In this document: piece by piece, positions 1-10,100 of the stretch
How the letters are laid out: every line of letters starts with the position of its first letter
Position numbering within the stretch: position 1 is the first letter of the stretch
DNA from: Streptosporangiaceae bacterium
GTDB taxonomy: Bacteria; Actinomycetota; Actinomycetes; Streptosporangiales; Streptosporangiaceae
Length of the DNA: 61,143 bases
Direction of reading: 5' to 3'
Assembly: GCA_025934375.1 (NCBI GenBank)
Contig: JAICYD010000028.1
Span: 1-61,143, forward strand
Notes under the pieces: model-generated
Told to the model about the DNA's origin: nothing
Database searches by the model: none
Seen by the model: the letters and a program-made list of their open reading frames with translations, nothing else
Program-made: the position numbers and the translations under genes

Positions 1-154
1 AGATGCCCGTCGCCACCCCGTTTGAGATCGCTTCCCTTTCCCTCAGGGTGAGCGGTTCGCTTCTGCTGATGATTCCCTCGCCTCGTCAAATGTGGCGCTA
101 GAATATCAGATCGATGTCGCTATGACCGTTTGACGCCGCCCCCACTCACTCGTC

Positions 155-1246
155 ATGCACTGGGCTAAGGGCAAGTGGACGACGGTGTCCACGAGCAAGT
201 TCCCGAGCTTCTCGCCGGTCACCGTCGTGGCCACCGCGCCCAGTAACGTCTGGTTCTTCGGCTGGGATTGGGGACAGTCCGGCCCGCGGGCCCTCGTCTA
301 TAACGGCTCCGCCCTCGCAGCCATGACGGTACCCGCCGATATCGACGTGAGCGACGTCGCAGTGCTGGGCCGCGCGGACGTCTGGGCGGTCGGCGGCAAT
401 ACATGCACCAGCCACAACCTTTCCGCGTGCACCTCGACGGTATGGCACTGGAACGGCGCCACCTGGCGGTCGGCCAACGTCGCCGGACTGGTGGACCGGG
501 TCACCACGAACCGCTCGCACGTATGGTTCCTCGGCCTGACGAAGATCAACACCAACAACTACGCCAAGGGCGTCGCCAGCGGGCAGCCGGTCATGTACGA
601 GCCAGTTAGCGGAGTGCTGCGGAAGGTCAGCGCGCCCGCCACGCGAATCATGGACACCGAGGCGATCACCGCCGCACCGAACGGGCAATTGTGGATCCTC
701 GCCGACCTCGAGGCGGGCAAGCACCCCTCCGTGCTCCTGCATTGGACGGGAAGCCGGTGGACGCAGTCCGGCGTCCCGGCGAACGTATGCCCGCCCGGAT
801 TCTCCGGCTTCTGCCCGATGATGTACTCGGCGCCCATCGCGTTCGACGGCAAGAGCGGAATCTGGGCCGGCCCGTGGGCGCACTGGACCGGCTCGGCCTG
901 GGCTAACGCCTATATCGGCCCCTACCTAACGACGGTCATCGGAAACCTTGAGGCGCTTTCCCCCCGGGCCATCGCGCCCATCCCCGGAACCGGGAACATC
1001 TGGCTCGTCGGTGCGGCCAGCCCCAAGCCGAACAGCAACGCCTGGGACGCCATCATCTTGGCTTACGGCGCCACCCCCTTAGACAGCGCCATAACGAACC
1101 GGCCGCGCCGGCGCAGTGCGCTGGCGCGGCCGTTGAGGTCGCGGCGTGGGGGTTACTTCCAGAAGCCGGGCTTGGCGGTGGTGATGTCGACGCTCTTGCC
1201 CCAGTACCACTGGGTGGCGTCGGCGCCCGGCAGGATGTGCTCGTAA
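155..1246 (+). CDS. 5'-truncated beta-propeller-like protein, probable remnant
   Basis: The product resembles the secreted actinobacterial beta-propeller or kelch-like proteins: repeated blades of the type HWNGATW, DVWAVG and NIWLVG recur through the first 308 residues. The reading frame starts abruptly in what looks like the middle of a blade (HWAKGKW). It has no signal peptide and there is an in-frame TGA at 131-133, so the original N-terminus is probably lost. The propeller-like part ends near 1078; the last 55 codons overlap, antisense, the 3' end of the gene at 1153-2133. A single-base loss in the C-run at 1074-1078 would expose a TAG at 1080-1082, so the tail may be frameshifted. No enzymatic residues are recognisable. 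It could be expressed as a small cytoplasmic fragment but is more likely decaying. Confidence 0.5.
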   Translation: MHWAKGKWTTVSTSKFPSFSPVTVVATAPSNVWFFGWDWGQSGPRALVYNGSALAAMTVPADIDVSDVAVLGRADVWAVGGNTCTSHNLSACTSTVWHWNGATWRSANVAGLVDRVTTNRSHVWFLGLTKINTNNYAKGVASGQPVMYEPVSGVLRKVSAPATRIMDTEAITAAPNGQLWILADLEAGKHPSVLLHWTGSRWTQSGVPANVCPPGFSGFCPMMYSAPIAFDGKSGIWAGPWAHWTGSAWANAYIGPYLTTVIGNLEALSPRAIAPIPGTGNIWLVGAASPKPNSNAWDAIILAYGATPLDSAITNRPRRRSALARPLRSRRGGYFQKPGLAVVMSTLLPQYHWVASAPGRMCS

Positions 1247-2133
1247 CCGGTCGGGTCGGCGATCCAGTACCTGACGTGCGAGTGCATCCAGCCCGGCAGC
1301 GTGTTCATGCTGGCGGTGACGGCCGGCCACCAGGAGCGCATCGTGTACACGATGGGCTTGGAGTCCGGGTACTTCTCCAGCTTGGCCTTGACCCAGGCGG
1401 CGGCGGTCGCCGGGGTGGCGTCACCGGGCTCGACGTCCAGGGCGTTGGCGCCGATGTTGTTGCCCTGCACGTCGATCCACAGCACGTCGCCGCGGCCGGA
1501 GACATCCGCCCATGAGGCCTGGTACGGGCCGTTGGCGTAGGTGGCCACGCTCTTGCCGCCCGGGATGGCGGTCGGGGTGACCGAGTCGTAGATCTGGTAC
1601 GGCTTGGTCGGGCCGGACGGCCCCTTGGGCTTCGGCTTCGCCGCGTGCTTGGGCTTGGCGGGCGCCTTCGGCTTGGCGGCCGGCTTGGACTGGACGGCCG
1701 GCTTGACGACCACGGCGTGCTTGGCGGCCTTGGCGGCCTTGGCGGGGGCGGCGTGCGGGGCCGGGCTGCCGGCCGGCTTCACCGCGTGAGCCGCGCGCGG
1801 GGCCGGGCTGCCAGCCGGCTTCACCGCGTGAGCGGCGGGTGAGGACCCGGCGGCCCGGGCGGCCAGGTCCACCTTGAGGTTGGCGGCGCCGGCGCCGCCC
1901 TGGAACGCGACGGCGTGGGTGCCGGTCGCGGCCGGGCCGTCGGCCGAGGCCCAGGAGGAGGCGGTCCCGCCCATGGTGGCGCCGATGATCCCGGCGGCGG
2001 CGACGCCGGCGATGACGGTCGTCCGGGAGGGCTTGCGCAGGAGGACACGGCGCGCGGCGTGCTTCCCGGTGCGAAGCTCGGCACGGCAAGCCTCACGGAA
2101 CAAGGACACAGGGGCGTTCTTGCGAGTGAACAA
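1153..2133 (-). CDS. Secreted Lys/Ala/Pro-rich protein with C-terminal lysozyme-like (GH25-like) domain, hypothetical
   Basis: This 326-aa protein has a basic N-terminus, a hydrophobic segment at about residues 37-62 that can act as signal anchor or signal peptide, then a long Ala/Pro/Lys-rich stretch (about 95-170) likely to thread through peptidoglycan. The C-terminal part (about 175-326) has the pattern of secreted TIM-barrel proteins: WIDVQGN, LDVEPGDATP, a strand IVYTMRSW, and a closing ATQWYWG...VD motif, which recall DUF1906/GH25-like lysozymes. Whether a catalytic acid pair is intact cannot be decided by eye. A 42-bp tandem repeat encodes two copies of AHAVKPAGSPAP. The gene is divergent from the surface protein at 2631. 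Function is unknown. Confidence 0.75.
   Translation of the reverse strand: MFTRKNAPVSLFREACRAELRTGKHAARRVLLRKPSRTTVIAGVAAAGIIGATMGGTASSWASADGPAATGTHAVAFQGGAGAANLKVDLAARAAGSSPAAHAVKPAGSPAPRAAHAVKPAGSPAPHAAPAKAAKAAKHAVVVKPAVQSKPAAKPKAPAKPKHAAKPKPKGPSGPTKPYQIYDSVTPTAIPGGKSVATYANGPYQASWADVSGRGDVLWIDVQGNNIGANALDVEPGDATPATAAAWVKAKLEKYPDSKPIVYTMRSWWPAVTASMNTLPGWMHSHVRYWIADPTGYEHILPGADATQWYWGKSVDITTAKPGFWK
1757..1833. repeat. Two-copy 42-bp in-frame tandem repeat
   Basis: Blocks 1757-1791 and 1799-1833 are identical at 34 of 35 positions and lie 42 bp apart, encoding a duplicated 14-residue unit (AHAVKPAGSPAPRA type) in the linker of the minus-strand secreted protein. It probably arose by replication slippage and lengthens the wall-spanning linker. 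Confidence 0.85.
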
Positions 2134-2630
2134 GGGATGGGAACCTTAGGTCGGCGCCAAGGGAGTGGCGCTTCGCTCTCACCCAGGGGCGCTGCCAGCC
2201 AGTGCGACGCACAGTAGCTAAGGCAGGGGCGCGGATGTCGACGCGGGTCTAGGCGACACGTTGCTACAGGAGAGCAACCATCGCACGCCTGGGTGCTGTC
2301 TGCCACCAGTTAACGACAGATGCGGGGGGGCTATGCCCCGAGTTCGTTTAATCAGTCTGTGACATGACTCACGATGTCGCTACAGGTAGTTACATGAACA
2401 CTCACTGTAGACGACTTCGACGTCTGAGCGGTGTTTTTCCACCAACAGGGGCAAATCCCCCATCCTGTGATCGCGCGAGAACCGTATATGAGAGACAATC
2501 GTGAACCGTGAGTGGCAATCCGGGCCTAATGGAGGGGCGCCACCACGATCAAGCAGGGGGCTGCTGGGTAGATAATGCCGGCAGAGGGGCAGACATACGA
2601 GTATCGAGCAGCACGGGCAGGGTGCCTCAC
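2134..2630. other. Divergent intergenic region (497 bp)
   Basis: This spacer separates two divergent envelope-protein genes and must hold both promoters. It is visibly less G+C rich than its flanks around 2340-2500. A GGGG/CCCC hairpin lies near 2323-2340, and a short inverted repeat (AGACG, 7-nt spacer, CGTCT) near 2408-2425. No known riboswitch motif or clear -35/-10 pair was recognised. An in-frame GTG at 2508 would extend the downstream gene but lacks coding character. Confidence 0.5.
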
Positions 2631-4067
2631 ATGTGCTTCGCACGAGTACGACCAGTAGCGATCGGCCTCATGGCGGGAGGGACGCTCTTCACCGCGGCGG
2701 CGGGCTTCGCGGCGAGCGCGGCGTTCGCGCCGGCGGGCATGGCGGCCACGACGACGCCGGGCAGCGGCGCCGCCGGGACGGTGACCAACTCACCGGTGAT
2801 CTGGCAGTGCCAGCTGGTGCAGGTCCCGGCGTCCACCACGCCACCGCCGACCACTCCACCCCCAACCACGCCACCGCCTTCATCGACACCGCCTTCATCA
2901 ACGCCGCCCAGCAGTAGCGGCACGACGCCCCCGCCGAGCCCATCGGGGACGGGCACGCAGACCCAGTCGTCATCGCCGCCAGCCTCGACGTCAAGCACTC
3001 CGCCGAGCAGTTCCGCCGACACGACCACCCCGCCAGCCTCGGGGACCACTGGTACCTCGGGGTCGGGGACGCCGTCCACGTCGGACAGCACCACGCAGAC
3101 ACCGGCCACTCAGGCGCCCACGACGGCCGCACTGGCCGCGTTCCACGTGCGGGCGGCGACCACGCCGCAGCCGAGCCTGTGCGTCAGCGTGCAGCGCAGT
3201 CAAGACAGCATCGCGCGCGGGCAGGCGGCCAGCTGGCAGATCGGCGTGTGGGCGCGCAACGGCGATGTCTCCAGCGTCGCGGTCAAGCTGGCGACGGCGC
3301 CGGCGAGCCAGAAGGCCGCGTTCAGCTTCGGCTGCGGTAGCCAGGACGGCACCGCCGCGTGCAGCCTCGGCACGGTCACGTCGGGATCGGCCGCGCGGGA
3401 AGTGCTGGCCAAGGTCACCGTGCCCGCTGCGGCCACCACGGTGACCTCGGTCAATCTGACCGCGTCGCTGAGCGCGGCGCACCTGACCAAGACGGCGGCG
3501 GCGGCCACCTCGGTCTCGGTGACGACACCGAGCACCACCAGCCCGCCAGGCTCGTCCACCTCACCGGGCAGCCCCCCCGGCGGCACCACTGCCGGGAACC
3601 TGCCGGGCGGCGGCGGCGTGACATCGCCGCTGCCAGTCGGGAGCCTGCCGACGATTAACGGCGTGGGCTCGACCAGCCTCGCCCCCGGCGGCAACGCATC
3701 CGGGCTGTTCCCGACGGTGAACCCGTCCGGGGTGCCGACCCCGGCCCCGAACGGGAGCAGCCCGGGCAGCCGCGAGGTAGCCCAGCGAGTCGCGAACTCC
3801 AACGCGATGCCGATCGGCACGCCGGTCATCGACGCGCAGCTGGCCGGGCTGGCGGCGCTCGGGGTGGCGTTCATGCTGGCGGTCACGCGGCTGTCGGTCC
3901 GCAGGCGGCCGAGCGCGGCCAGGTCGGCGGCGGCCGCGGAGCTGGCCGCGGCCACCGGGCCCGCCGACCCCGGGAAGGCGGAAGCCGCAAAGCCGGCCGA
4001 CGCTGACAAGGCCGTGTCAGCTGACAAGTCCGTGTCCACCGAGACGGCGGGGCCGGCCGGCCAGTAG
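2631..4067 (+). CDS. Ser/Thr/Pro-rich surface protein with C-terminal membrane anchor
   Basis: The 478-aa protein starts at ATG 2631, preceded by a G-rich ribosome-binding region (GGGCAGGG); the in-frame GTG at 2508 adds 41 residues with no signal character. It carries a signal peptide (about 1-39, ending GMAA), a long Thr/Pro/Ser linker typical of glycosylated wall proteins, and a central beta-rich domain (about residues 140-250, with paired cysteines) of the kind seen in cell-surface repeats. After a second Gly/Pro/Ser-rich segment comes a transmembrane helix near residues 405-425 (GLAALGVAFMLAV), followed by RRR and an Ala-rich cytoplasmic tail. The topology indicates a membrane-anchored, wall-spanning protein; ligand and role are unknown. 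It converges on the gene at 4159 with a shared terminator between them. Confidence 0.8.
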   Translation: MCFARVRPVAIGLMAGGTLFTAAAGFAASAAFAPAGMAATTTPGSGAAGTVTNSPVIWQCQLVQVPASTTPPPTTPPPTTPPPSSTPPSSTPPSSSGTTPPPSPSGTGTQTQSSSPPASTSSTPPSSSADTTTPPASGTTGTSGSGTPSTSDSTTQTPATQAPTTAALAAFHVRAATTPQPSLCVSVQRSQDSIARGQAASWQIGVWARNGDVSSVAVKLATAPASQKAAFSFGCGSQDGTAACSLGTVTSGSAAREVLAKVTVPAAATTVTSVNLTASLSAAHLTKTAAAATSVSVTTPSTTSPPGSSTSPGSPPGGTTAGNLPGGGGVTSPLPVGSLPTINGVGSTSLAPGGNASGLFPTVNPSGVPTPAPNGSSPGSREVAQRVANSNAMPIGTPVIDAQLAGLAALGVAFMLAVTRLSVRRRPSAARSAAAAELAAATGPADPGKAEAAKPADADKAVSADKSVSTETAGPAGQ

Positions 4068-4109
4068 CCGCCGGCACTGAACTCCTAAAGACAGGCTCGC
4101 GAAAACGCA

Positions 4110-4145
4110 GCAGCCGCCTGCTATCTCAGCAGGCGGCTGCTTCTT
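4110..4145. terminator. Bidirectional intrinsic terminator
   Basis: A perfect 13-bp stem (4110-4122 with 4128-4140, loop ATCTC) is followed on the plus strand by TTCTT and preceded by GAAAA, giving a T-rich run on the minus strand as well. It sits between two convergent genes and can serve both. Confidence 0.88.
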
Positions 4146-4158
4146 GCTCAGCCAGGTA

Positions 4159-6018
4159 CTACTTGACGTGCTCGACGCCCGGGCGGGCGGTCTGCATGAC
4201 GTGCTCGAGTTGGCTGATGTTCATCGATGGCGACATGAACGTGCCGAAGCTGTCGTTGTCGAAGTACACGCACATCGACACCTGCTCGCCCTGGGATACG
4301 GCCTGGGTGCACGCGGCCTTCCCGCCGAGCGCCCCGGTGGGCACCACCTGGGCATGCGGGTAGGTCTGCTCGAAGCTGGTCAGGGAGGTGCCGGGATCGC
4401 TGTTGGCGAGGTTGCCGCCGACGAACATGAACGCCTGCAGGCCGGCCTGCCCGGGGGCGGTGTTGCCCATCGAGTACAGGGCGGAGACCACGTTCGAGGC
4501 CTGGCCGGCGCTGGACTGCATAACGTCGTCACGCAGCTGGCTGACTTTCATCGCCTTCTCCAGGTTCGGATTGCGAGTGTAGGAGTCCAGCTGGTTCGGC
4601 GTGGAGATCGTGTGGGCGGGGCCGCTAGGGCCAGAGAACGCGAACTTGGACAGCACCCCGGCGATCGCGCCGACCGCCACGACGGCGACGGCGCCAAGCG
4701 CCAGCCACTGGCGGCGGTCGCTGTTGCGCCCGCGACGGCGGCCGACGACGCGCTGGCTGCCGGTGTCCTCCTGCAGCGGCGGCGCCTCGCGCAGCGCGGC
4801 GGCGACGGCGCGAGAGCGCGGCTCGGGCCGCACCTCGGGCATGTCGTCAAAGTCGAGGCCGGCGAAGTTGTCCAGCGACGTGTCGTCGGGCCAGCTCATC
4901 GGGTGCTCAGCGGGCCGGGCGAGCAGCCCGGTCGCGGAGCGGGCCTGCATCGGCCCGGTGCCGATGGCGCGCATGTTGTCCAGCCGCGTCTCGTCGAAGC
5001 GGGGCTCCTCGCGCAGCGCCTGCATGTCCATCCGGGTCTGGTTCATCCCCAGCGCGCGGAAGCCGAGGTCCATCCGGGTCTCGGCGGAGCGGCGCGTCCG
5101 CGGCGAGGGCGTAGCCGGCGTGAAGGTGTCCGGTGACGGACGGCGCAGCCCCGGGCCGCCGCCATCGCGGGGGTCGCGGTGGTCGGGGCCGAAGAAGGCG
5201 TCCAGCCGGGTGTCGTCGAAGGCGGGACGGTCTTGCCGAGTGCCCCCCTGGCCGTCGCGGCCATAGGCCTGCGGGTCCCACCCCTGCTGGTCGTAGCCCT
5301 GCGGCTCGCCGTAGCGCGGCTGGCCGTAGCCGGAGCCGTCGGTGTAGCGCGGGTCGTCGTAGGAGAGCCGCTCGACGCTGGGCTCGTCGTAGCCGAACGC
5401 CGGGAAGTCGCTGGTCCCGATGATGCCGCTCAGGTCATAGCCCGGGCCGTCGATACCGGGCCGCGACAGCTCGGAGCCGTTGTAGGGGCCCGAGTCATAG
5501 CCGCCCTGGATCGCGTACGGCCCGGAGGGGTGGCCGGGGCCCGGGTAGCCGGACCCGGAGTAGCCCGGCTCGTCGTCGTAGCGCAGCGGCTGGCTGTAGT
5601 CCCACGGCTGGGAGTGGCCGGCCGGGTCGCCGTACCCGGTGCTGTCGTAGCCGCTGCCGCCGAAGTCGGTGCCGCCGAAATCCTGGGGCGCGGTGAGGCC
5701 CGCCGGGGGGTAGTCCGGGGCGCTGTAGCCCGGCCCCGGGGGAAGCGCGCGGGGGCCGGGACTCTGGTAGCCGGGGTCCACGAAGCCGCGGACGGCGCGG
5801 GTGCCGGGAACTCCGGCGTCCTGCGAGGAGGGGCCGTTGTAGCCCGGGCTGCTGTACCCCGGGTCGCCATAGCCGACGCCGTTGTAGGCCGCGTAGGGGT
5901 CCTCACCGGAGTTGGCGTAGCCACCGGGCTGGGAAGCCTCGGGGCCGAACGGCAGCTGCCGGCGATCCACGGAATGCCTACCAGGATCATCCTGGGATGA
6001 TGGCCATCCGCTCCTCAT
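4159..6018 (-). CDS. Tyr/Gly/Pro-rich single-pass membrane protein with repeated T-x-x-D motifs
   Basis: This 619-aa protein has a very long cytoplasmic N-terminal region (about 1-255) of low-complexity GY/PGY-type repeats. A segment (about 255-400) carries a series of DDTRLD, AETRMD, NQTRMD, DETRLD and DDTSLD motifs, followed by a basic stretch and one transmembrane helix (about 438-456). The extracytoplasmic C-terminal domain of about 160 residues has two cysteines and no recognised family. The start at ATG 6018 is preferred because GAGGTG lies 9 nt upstream; a GTG at 6030 would add four residues. Acidic residues before Thr and Asp at +3 resemble Ser/Thr-kinase sites read by FHA domains; that link is inference. 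It ends against the terminator shared with the gene at 2631. Confidence 0.75.
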   Translation of the reverse strand: MRSGWPSSQDDPGRHSVDRRQLPFGPEASQPGGYANSGEDPYAAYNGVGYGDPGYSSPGYNGPSSQDAGVPGTRAVRGFVDPGYQSPGPRALPPGPGYSAPDYPPAGLTAPQDFGGTDFGGSGYDSTGYGDPAGHSQPWDYSQPLRYDDEPGYSGSGYPGPGHPSGPYAIQGGYDSGPYNGSELSRPGIDGPGYDLSGIIGTSDFPAFGYDEPSVERLSYDDPRYTDGSGYGQPRYGEPQGYDQQGWDPQAYGRDGQGGTRQDRPAFDDTRLDAFFGPDHRDPRDGGGPGLRRPSPDTFTPATPSPRTRRSAETRMDLGFRALGMNQTRMDMQALREEPRFDETRLDNMRAIGTGPMQARSATGLLARPAEHPMSWPDDTSLDNFAGLDFDDMPEVRPEPRSRAVAAALREAPPLQEDTGSQRVVGRRRGRNSDRRQWLALGAVAVVAVGAIAGVLSKFAFSGPSGPAHTISTPNQLDSYTRNPNLEKAMKVSQLRDDVMQSSAGQASNVVSALYSMGNTAPGQAGLQAFMFVGGNLANSDPGTSLTSFEQTYPHAQVVPTGALGGKAACTQAVSQGEQVSMCVYFDNDSFGTFMSPSMNISQLEHVMQTARPGVEHVK

Positions 6019-6247
6019 CGTGGCGGTCACCTCGCGTCCGGGTTGGGATTCAGGTCACAACATCATCTCGGCAAACATGGGACTTCGCTACCAGATCGGG
6101 AAATTCGGCGTGTCGCGAAGGGAAAATCATCCCGAAACGCCTCAAATCCGGACGAATCACCAAGCTAGCCGGACCTCACAACCCCCCAACGTAGACCCCT
6201 CGATGCCCTCGCGCCTGGAACTTGCCCGGTTCGCGGGGGTGTCTTTT

Positions 6248-7051
6248 TCAAACGCGGGGCGGGTTCGGGCCGGTGAATTCCCCGCCTAGGTAGCGGTGCT
6301 CGGGGATGACGCCCGGACCGCCGGCGGCGGCCGCCTCGGCCAGGACCTGGGCCGCGTACACCTCGGCGTCGTCGCGCGGCTCGTAGCCGAGCGCCCGCGC
6401 CTCATCCAGCGATACCCAGCCACCCCGGGTGTTGGCGGACACGCCGAAGATGACCCGGTACCCGGGGCTGGGCGCGGTCAGGCAGGCCTCGAACAGCCGC
6501 CCGCAGTCATCCGGGGACAGCCAGGCGGACAGGATCCGCACGTTCCACGGCTTCTCCACGCAGGCCAGGATGCGCACGCAGATGACGTCCATGCCGTGGC
6601 GGCGGCTGTACAGCGCCCCGAGTGCCTCCCCGGCCACCTTGGAGACGCCGTAGAAGGTGTCAGGGGCGGGAAACTCATAGTCGGGGACCGGAGTGCCGTC
6701 GAGGGGGGCGAACCCGACCGCGTGGTTGGAGGAGGCGATGACCACCCGGGGCACCCCGGCGCGGCGGGCCGCCTCCAAGACGGTGTAAGTGCCGTGGATG
6801 TTGACGTCGAGGATCCGGTCCCAGTCCGCCTCGAGGGGAATGCCGCCCAGGTGGATCACCGCGTCCGCGCCGTCGCAGGCGGCGGTCATCGCGGCCAGGT
6901 CCGTCACGCTCGCGGTGACCGCCTCCTCACCCGGGCCGGCCTCGAGCGGGACGATGTCGGCAAGTCGCAGGATCCGGCCGGGCGCGGCCAGGCGCGTCCG
7001 CAGCATCGCGCCGACCTTCCCGGCGGCACCGGTAATAAGGATGACTGGCAT
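6248..7051 (-). CDS. NAD-dependent epimerase/dehydratase, uronate dehydrogenase-like
   Basis: The 267-aa short-chain dehydrogenase opens with a Rossmann motif (TGAAGKVG, residues 7-14) and carries YGVSK, the catalytic Tyr/Lys pair. The stretches SSNHAVGF, PAPDTFYGVSKVAGE and RILSAWLSPDD are characteristic of uronate dehydrogenases, which oxidise glucuronate or galacturonate to aldarolactones with NAD. Substrate is inferred from these motifs only. ATG 7051 is chosen because the Rossmann fold starts there; an upstream in-frame extension to 7117 is not conserved-looking. It is divergent from the FtsX permease gene at 7147, with a 95-bp promoter region between. Confidence 0.8.
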   Translation of the reverse strand: MPVILITGAAGKVGAMLRTRLAAPGRILRLADIVPLEAGPGEEAVTASVTDLAAMTAACDGADAVIHLGGIPLEADWDRILDVNIHGTYTVLEAARRAGVPRVVIASSNHAVGFAPLDGTPVPDYEFPAPDTFYGVSKVAGEALGALYSRRHGMDVICVRILACVEKPWNVRILSAWLSPDDCGRLFEACLTAPSPGYRVIFGVSANTRGGWVSLDEARALGYEPRDDAEVYAAQVLAEAAAAGGPGVIPEHRYLGGEFTGPNPPRV

Positions 7052-7146
7052 CCGGCTCCCTCGCATCTGTGGCGTCCCCCAGTTCTGCGCAAGAGTTACA
7101 TACCCGGCGTTGATCACGTTGGTTATCGTGCGGAATCCTGTGATTC

Positions 7147-10100
7147 GTGATCAGCCCGCGAGGATCCCTGACTACGCGACGGGTCACCGCGTATTGGGGG
7201 GTCCTGGCCGCGGCCGCGCTGACCACTTTGGTCGCCGCCACGGTCGCGGCGGCGCTGGCGGTGTTCGCGGCGCAGGCGCTGCCGCTGGCGGCCCGGCATG
7301 ACCTGGCGGTGGCGCCGGGGACGTCGCTGGCGATCAGCGGCCCGGCCAGCCGCGATCAGATCGCCGCGGACGGGACGCAACTGCGGCAGCTGATCGCCGC
7401 GGCGCTGCCGGGAGTGCCGCTGCGGTTCTACCAGGCCACCTGGTCGGACCCGCTCGGGCTGGTCCCGGGCGAGTTCCCGGCCGCGCCGGCCAGCGCCGGG
7501 AAGGCGAACACGCCGATCCTGGAGGCGGCGGCGATCCCCGGCGTCGCGGGCCACGCGGTCCTGGTCGCCGGGAGCTGGCCCGCCCCGCCGGACGCGCGAG
7601 CGCTCCCGGCGGGGCCGGCGCCGGGCCCGGTGCCGGCCGCGCTGCCGGCCGCCAGCGCGGCGTTGCTGCACGTGGCGGTGGGGGACGTGCTGCGGCTGAA
7701 GGACCGGGTCACCAACGCCGCGGCCGCGATCCGGGTGAGCGGGCTGTTCGCGCCGAAGGCGCAGGCATACAACGTCGGCGCGGGCGATGACTTCTGGAAG
7801 GTCAACACGGTCTCGGCGGCCGGGTACCAGGTCCTCGGCGGGTTCGCGATCTACGGGCCGCTGGTGGTGGATCCGGCCGCGTTCGCGGCCAACGGAGCGC
7901 TGCCGGTCTACCAGGGCAGCTGGGCCGCCCAGCCGGACCTCGACAAGATGGCGCCGGCGGACTACGGGGCGACCTCGGCGCGGCTGGCCGCGCTGCAGCA
8001 GTCGCTGTCGACGTCATCGACGCTGGGCGGGATGTCGGTGGCGACCACGCTGCCGGACGTGCTGAGCGGCACCGCCAGCGAGCAGACCGTGGCCCGGTCG
8101 TTGCTGGTGATCAGCGCGCTGCAGTTGCTGCTGCTGGCGGTGGCGGCGCTGCTGGCCACCGCGCGGCTGCTGGTCAGCCAGCGGGAGGGGGAGACCGCGC
8201 TGCTGATCGCCCGGGGCGCGACCCGCGGGCAGCTCACCCGGCTGACCGCGGGGGAAGTGATCCCCCTGGTGGTGGCGGCGTGCGCGGCCGGCGGGCTGGC
8301 GGGGACGTGGCTGGCGGGCGCGCTGGCCCGCTCGGGGCCGGTGCGCGCGTCGGGGCTGCGGCTGCCGGGCCCGTTCCACGGAGGTGCGGGCGGCAGCGCC
8401 CTGGCCGATGCCGCGATCGCGGCGGCCGCGATCGCGGTCTGCGCCGCCGTGGCGCTGCTGGTGCCGACGCTCACGCAGGCGTCGGGCAGCGCCCGCCCGG
8501 GGGCGGCGGTCATCCGGCGCGGCCGGCAGGCCACCGCGGCGGGGGCGACCCGGGCGGGCGCGGACCTGGCGCTGGTGCTGCTGGCGGTGGCGGCCGGGGT
8601 GGAACTGCGCCGGTACTCGGCGGTGAGCGACATCGCCGGCGCAGGCGGCGGCGCCGGGATCGACCCGGTGCTGGCGCTGGCCCCGGCGCTGGCGCTGGCG
8701 GGCGGAGCGGTCGTCACGCTACGGCTGCTGCCGCTCGCGGCCCGGTTCACCGACCGGCTGGCCGCGCGCGGCCGGGGCCTGACCCCGGCGCTGGCCGGCT
8801 GGCAGTTCAGCAGGCAGCCGCTGCGCGCGGGCAGCGCCGCGCTGCTGATCGTGATGGCGGTCGCCACTGGGACGCTGGCGCTGGCCCAGCACGAGTCGTG
8901 GGCGCGCTCGGCGGCCGACCAGTCGGCGTTCAGTGCCGGGGCCAGCGCGCGCGTCGACGTGGCCGCCCCGCTGGCCGCGGGCCAGGCAGGAACGCTGGCC
9001 AGCGCGCCCGGCGCGATGGCGGTAGCCCTCCAGCCGACCGCCAGCCCCGAGGTCATGGCGCTGGGAGCGGACCGGGCGGCGGCGGCCGCGCTGCTGCGCG
9101 GGGACCAAGCCGCGAGCCCGGCCGCGCTATTCGCCAAGATCACCCCGGCCCGGACGCCGGGCACGGCGCTGCCCGGCCGGCCCGCCGCGGTCCAGCTCAC
9201 CGCCACGCTGACCGGGCCCGCGCTGCGGACGGCGGGCCGGGTACCGCCGACGGTCACGCTCAACGGCCCGGCGCAGCCGACGGTGACGGTCACCGTGCTG
9301 GACGCCAGCGGGACCGCCTACCAGCTGGCGGCGGGCAGCCTGCCCGCCGACGGGCGACCGCACCCGCTGAGCGCGCGGCTCGGCGGCAGCAACGCCAGCT
9401 ACCCCCTGCGGCTGATCGCGGTCAGCGTCACCTACCCGATGCCCGCCGCCATCCAGGCGCACGCCACCCTCACCCTGGCCGGGCCGTCACTGCGCGGCTG
9501 GAGCCGGGCGGCGTCGTCGACGGACCTGGATCTCCTGCAAAACAGCGGCGGCACTTTCGGGGAGGCGGCCAGCCCCGACGTGACCGGGTGGCAGGCCACC
9601 GGAGGCGGCGGCAGTGCCAATACAGGCAGTGCCAATACAGGCAGTGCCAATACAGGCGGGGCCACTACGGGAAGCGGCACCGCCTCGCTTTCCTTCGACA
9701 CCGGGTTCGGCCGGGGGGTCGCCTCGGGCCCCGAGGCGACCCAGTCGCCGCAGCCGCTGGATGGCCAGATCACGCTGACGGCGGCGCCGCCGCGGCTGAC
9801 GGCCATCCCCGGCCTGGCCACACAGGCGTTCCTCGACGCGGCGCCCGCGCGGGTGGGGAGCACGGTCACCGCCACCCTCGAAGGGGTGGCGGTGCCGGTC
9901 CGCATCGTCGGGGCGGTGAGCGCCTTCCCCACCCTTACGCCGGGCGGGGGCGGTGTCGCTACGGGCGCGGCCTCCGCCGGCGCCGCGCTGATCGTCGACC
10001 TGTCCACGGCCGGGGAGTTCCTGGCCGTCGCGGGCGCACCTCCGCTGCCGGTCACGCAATGGTGGCTGACGGCGCCGCCGGAGCGGATCCCCGCGGGCGC

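Noticed and set aside
2508..2630. 41-residue N-terminal extension of the Ser/Thr/Pro-rich protein
   Set aside because: The signal peptide begins at ATG 2631; a secreted protein would not carry this extension.
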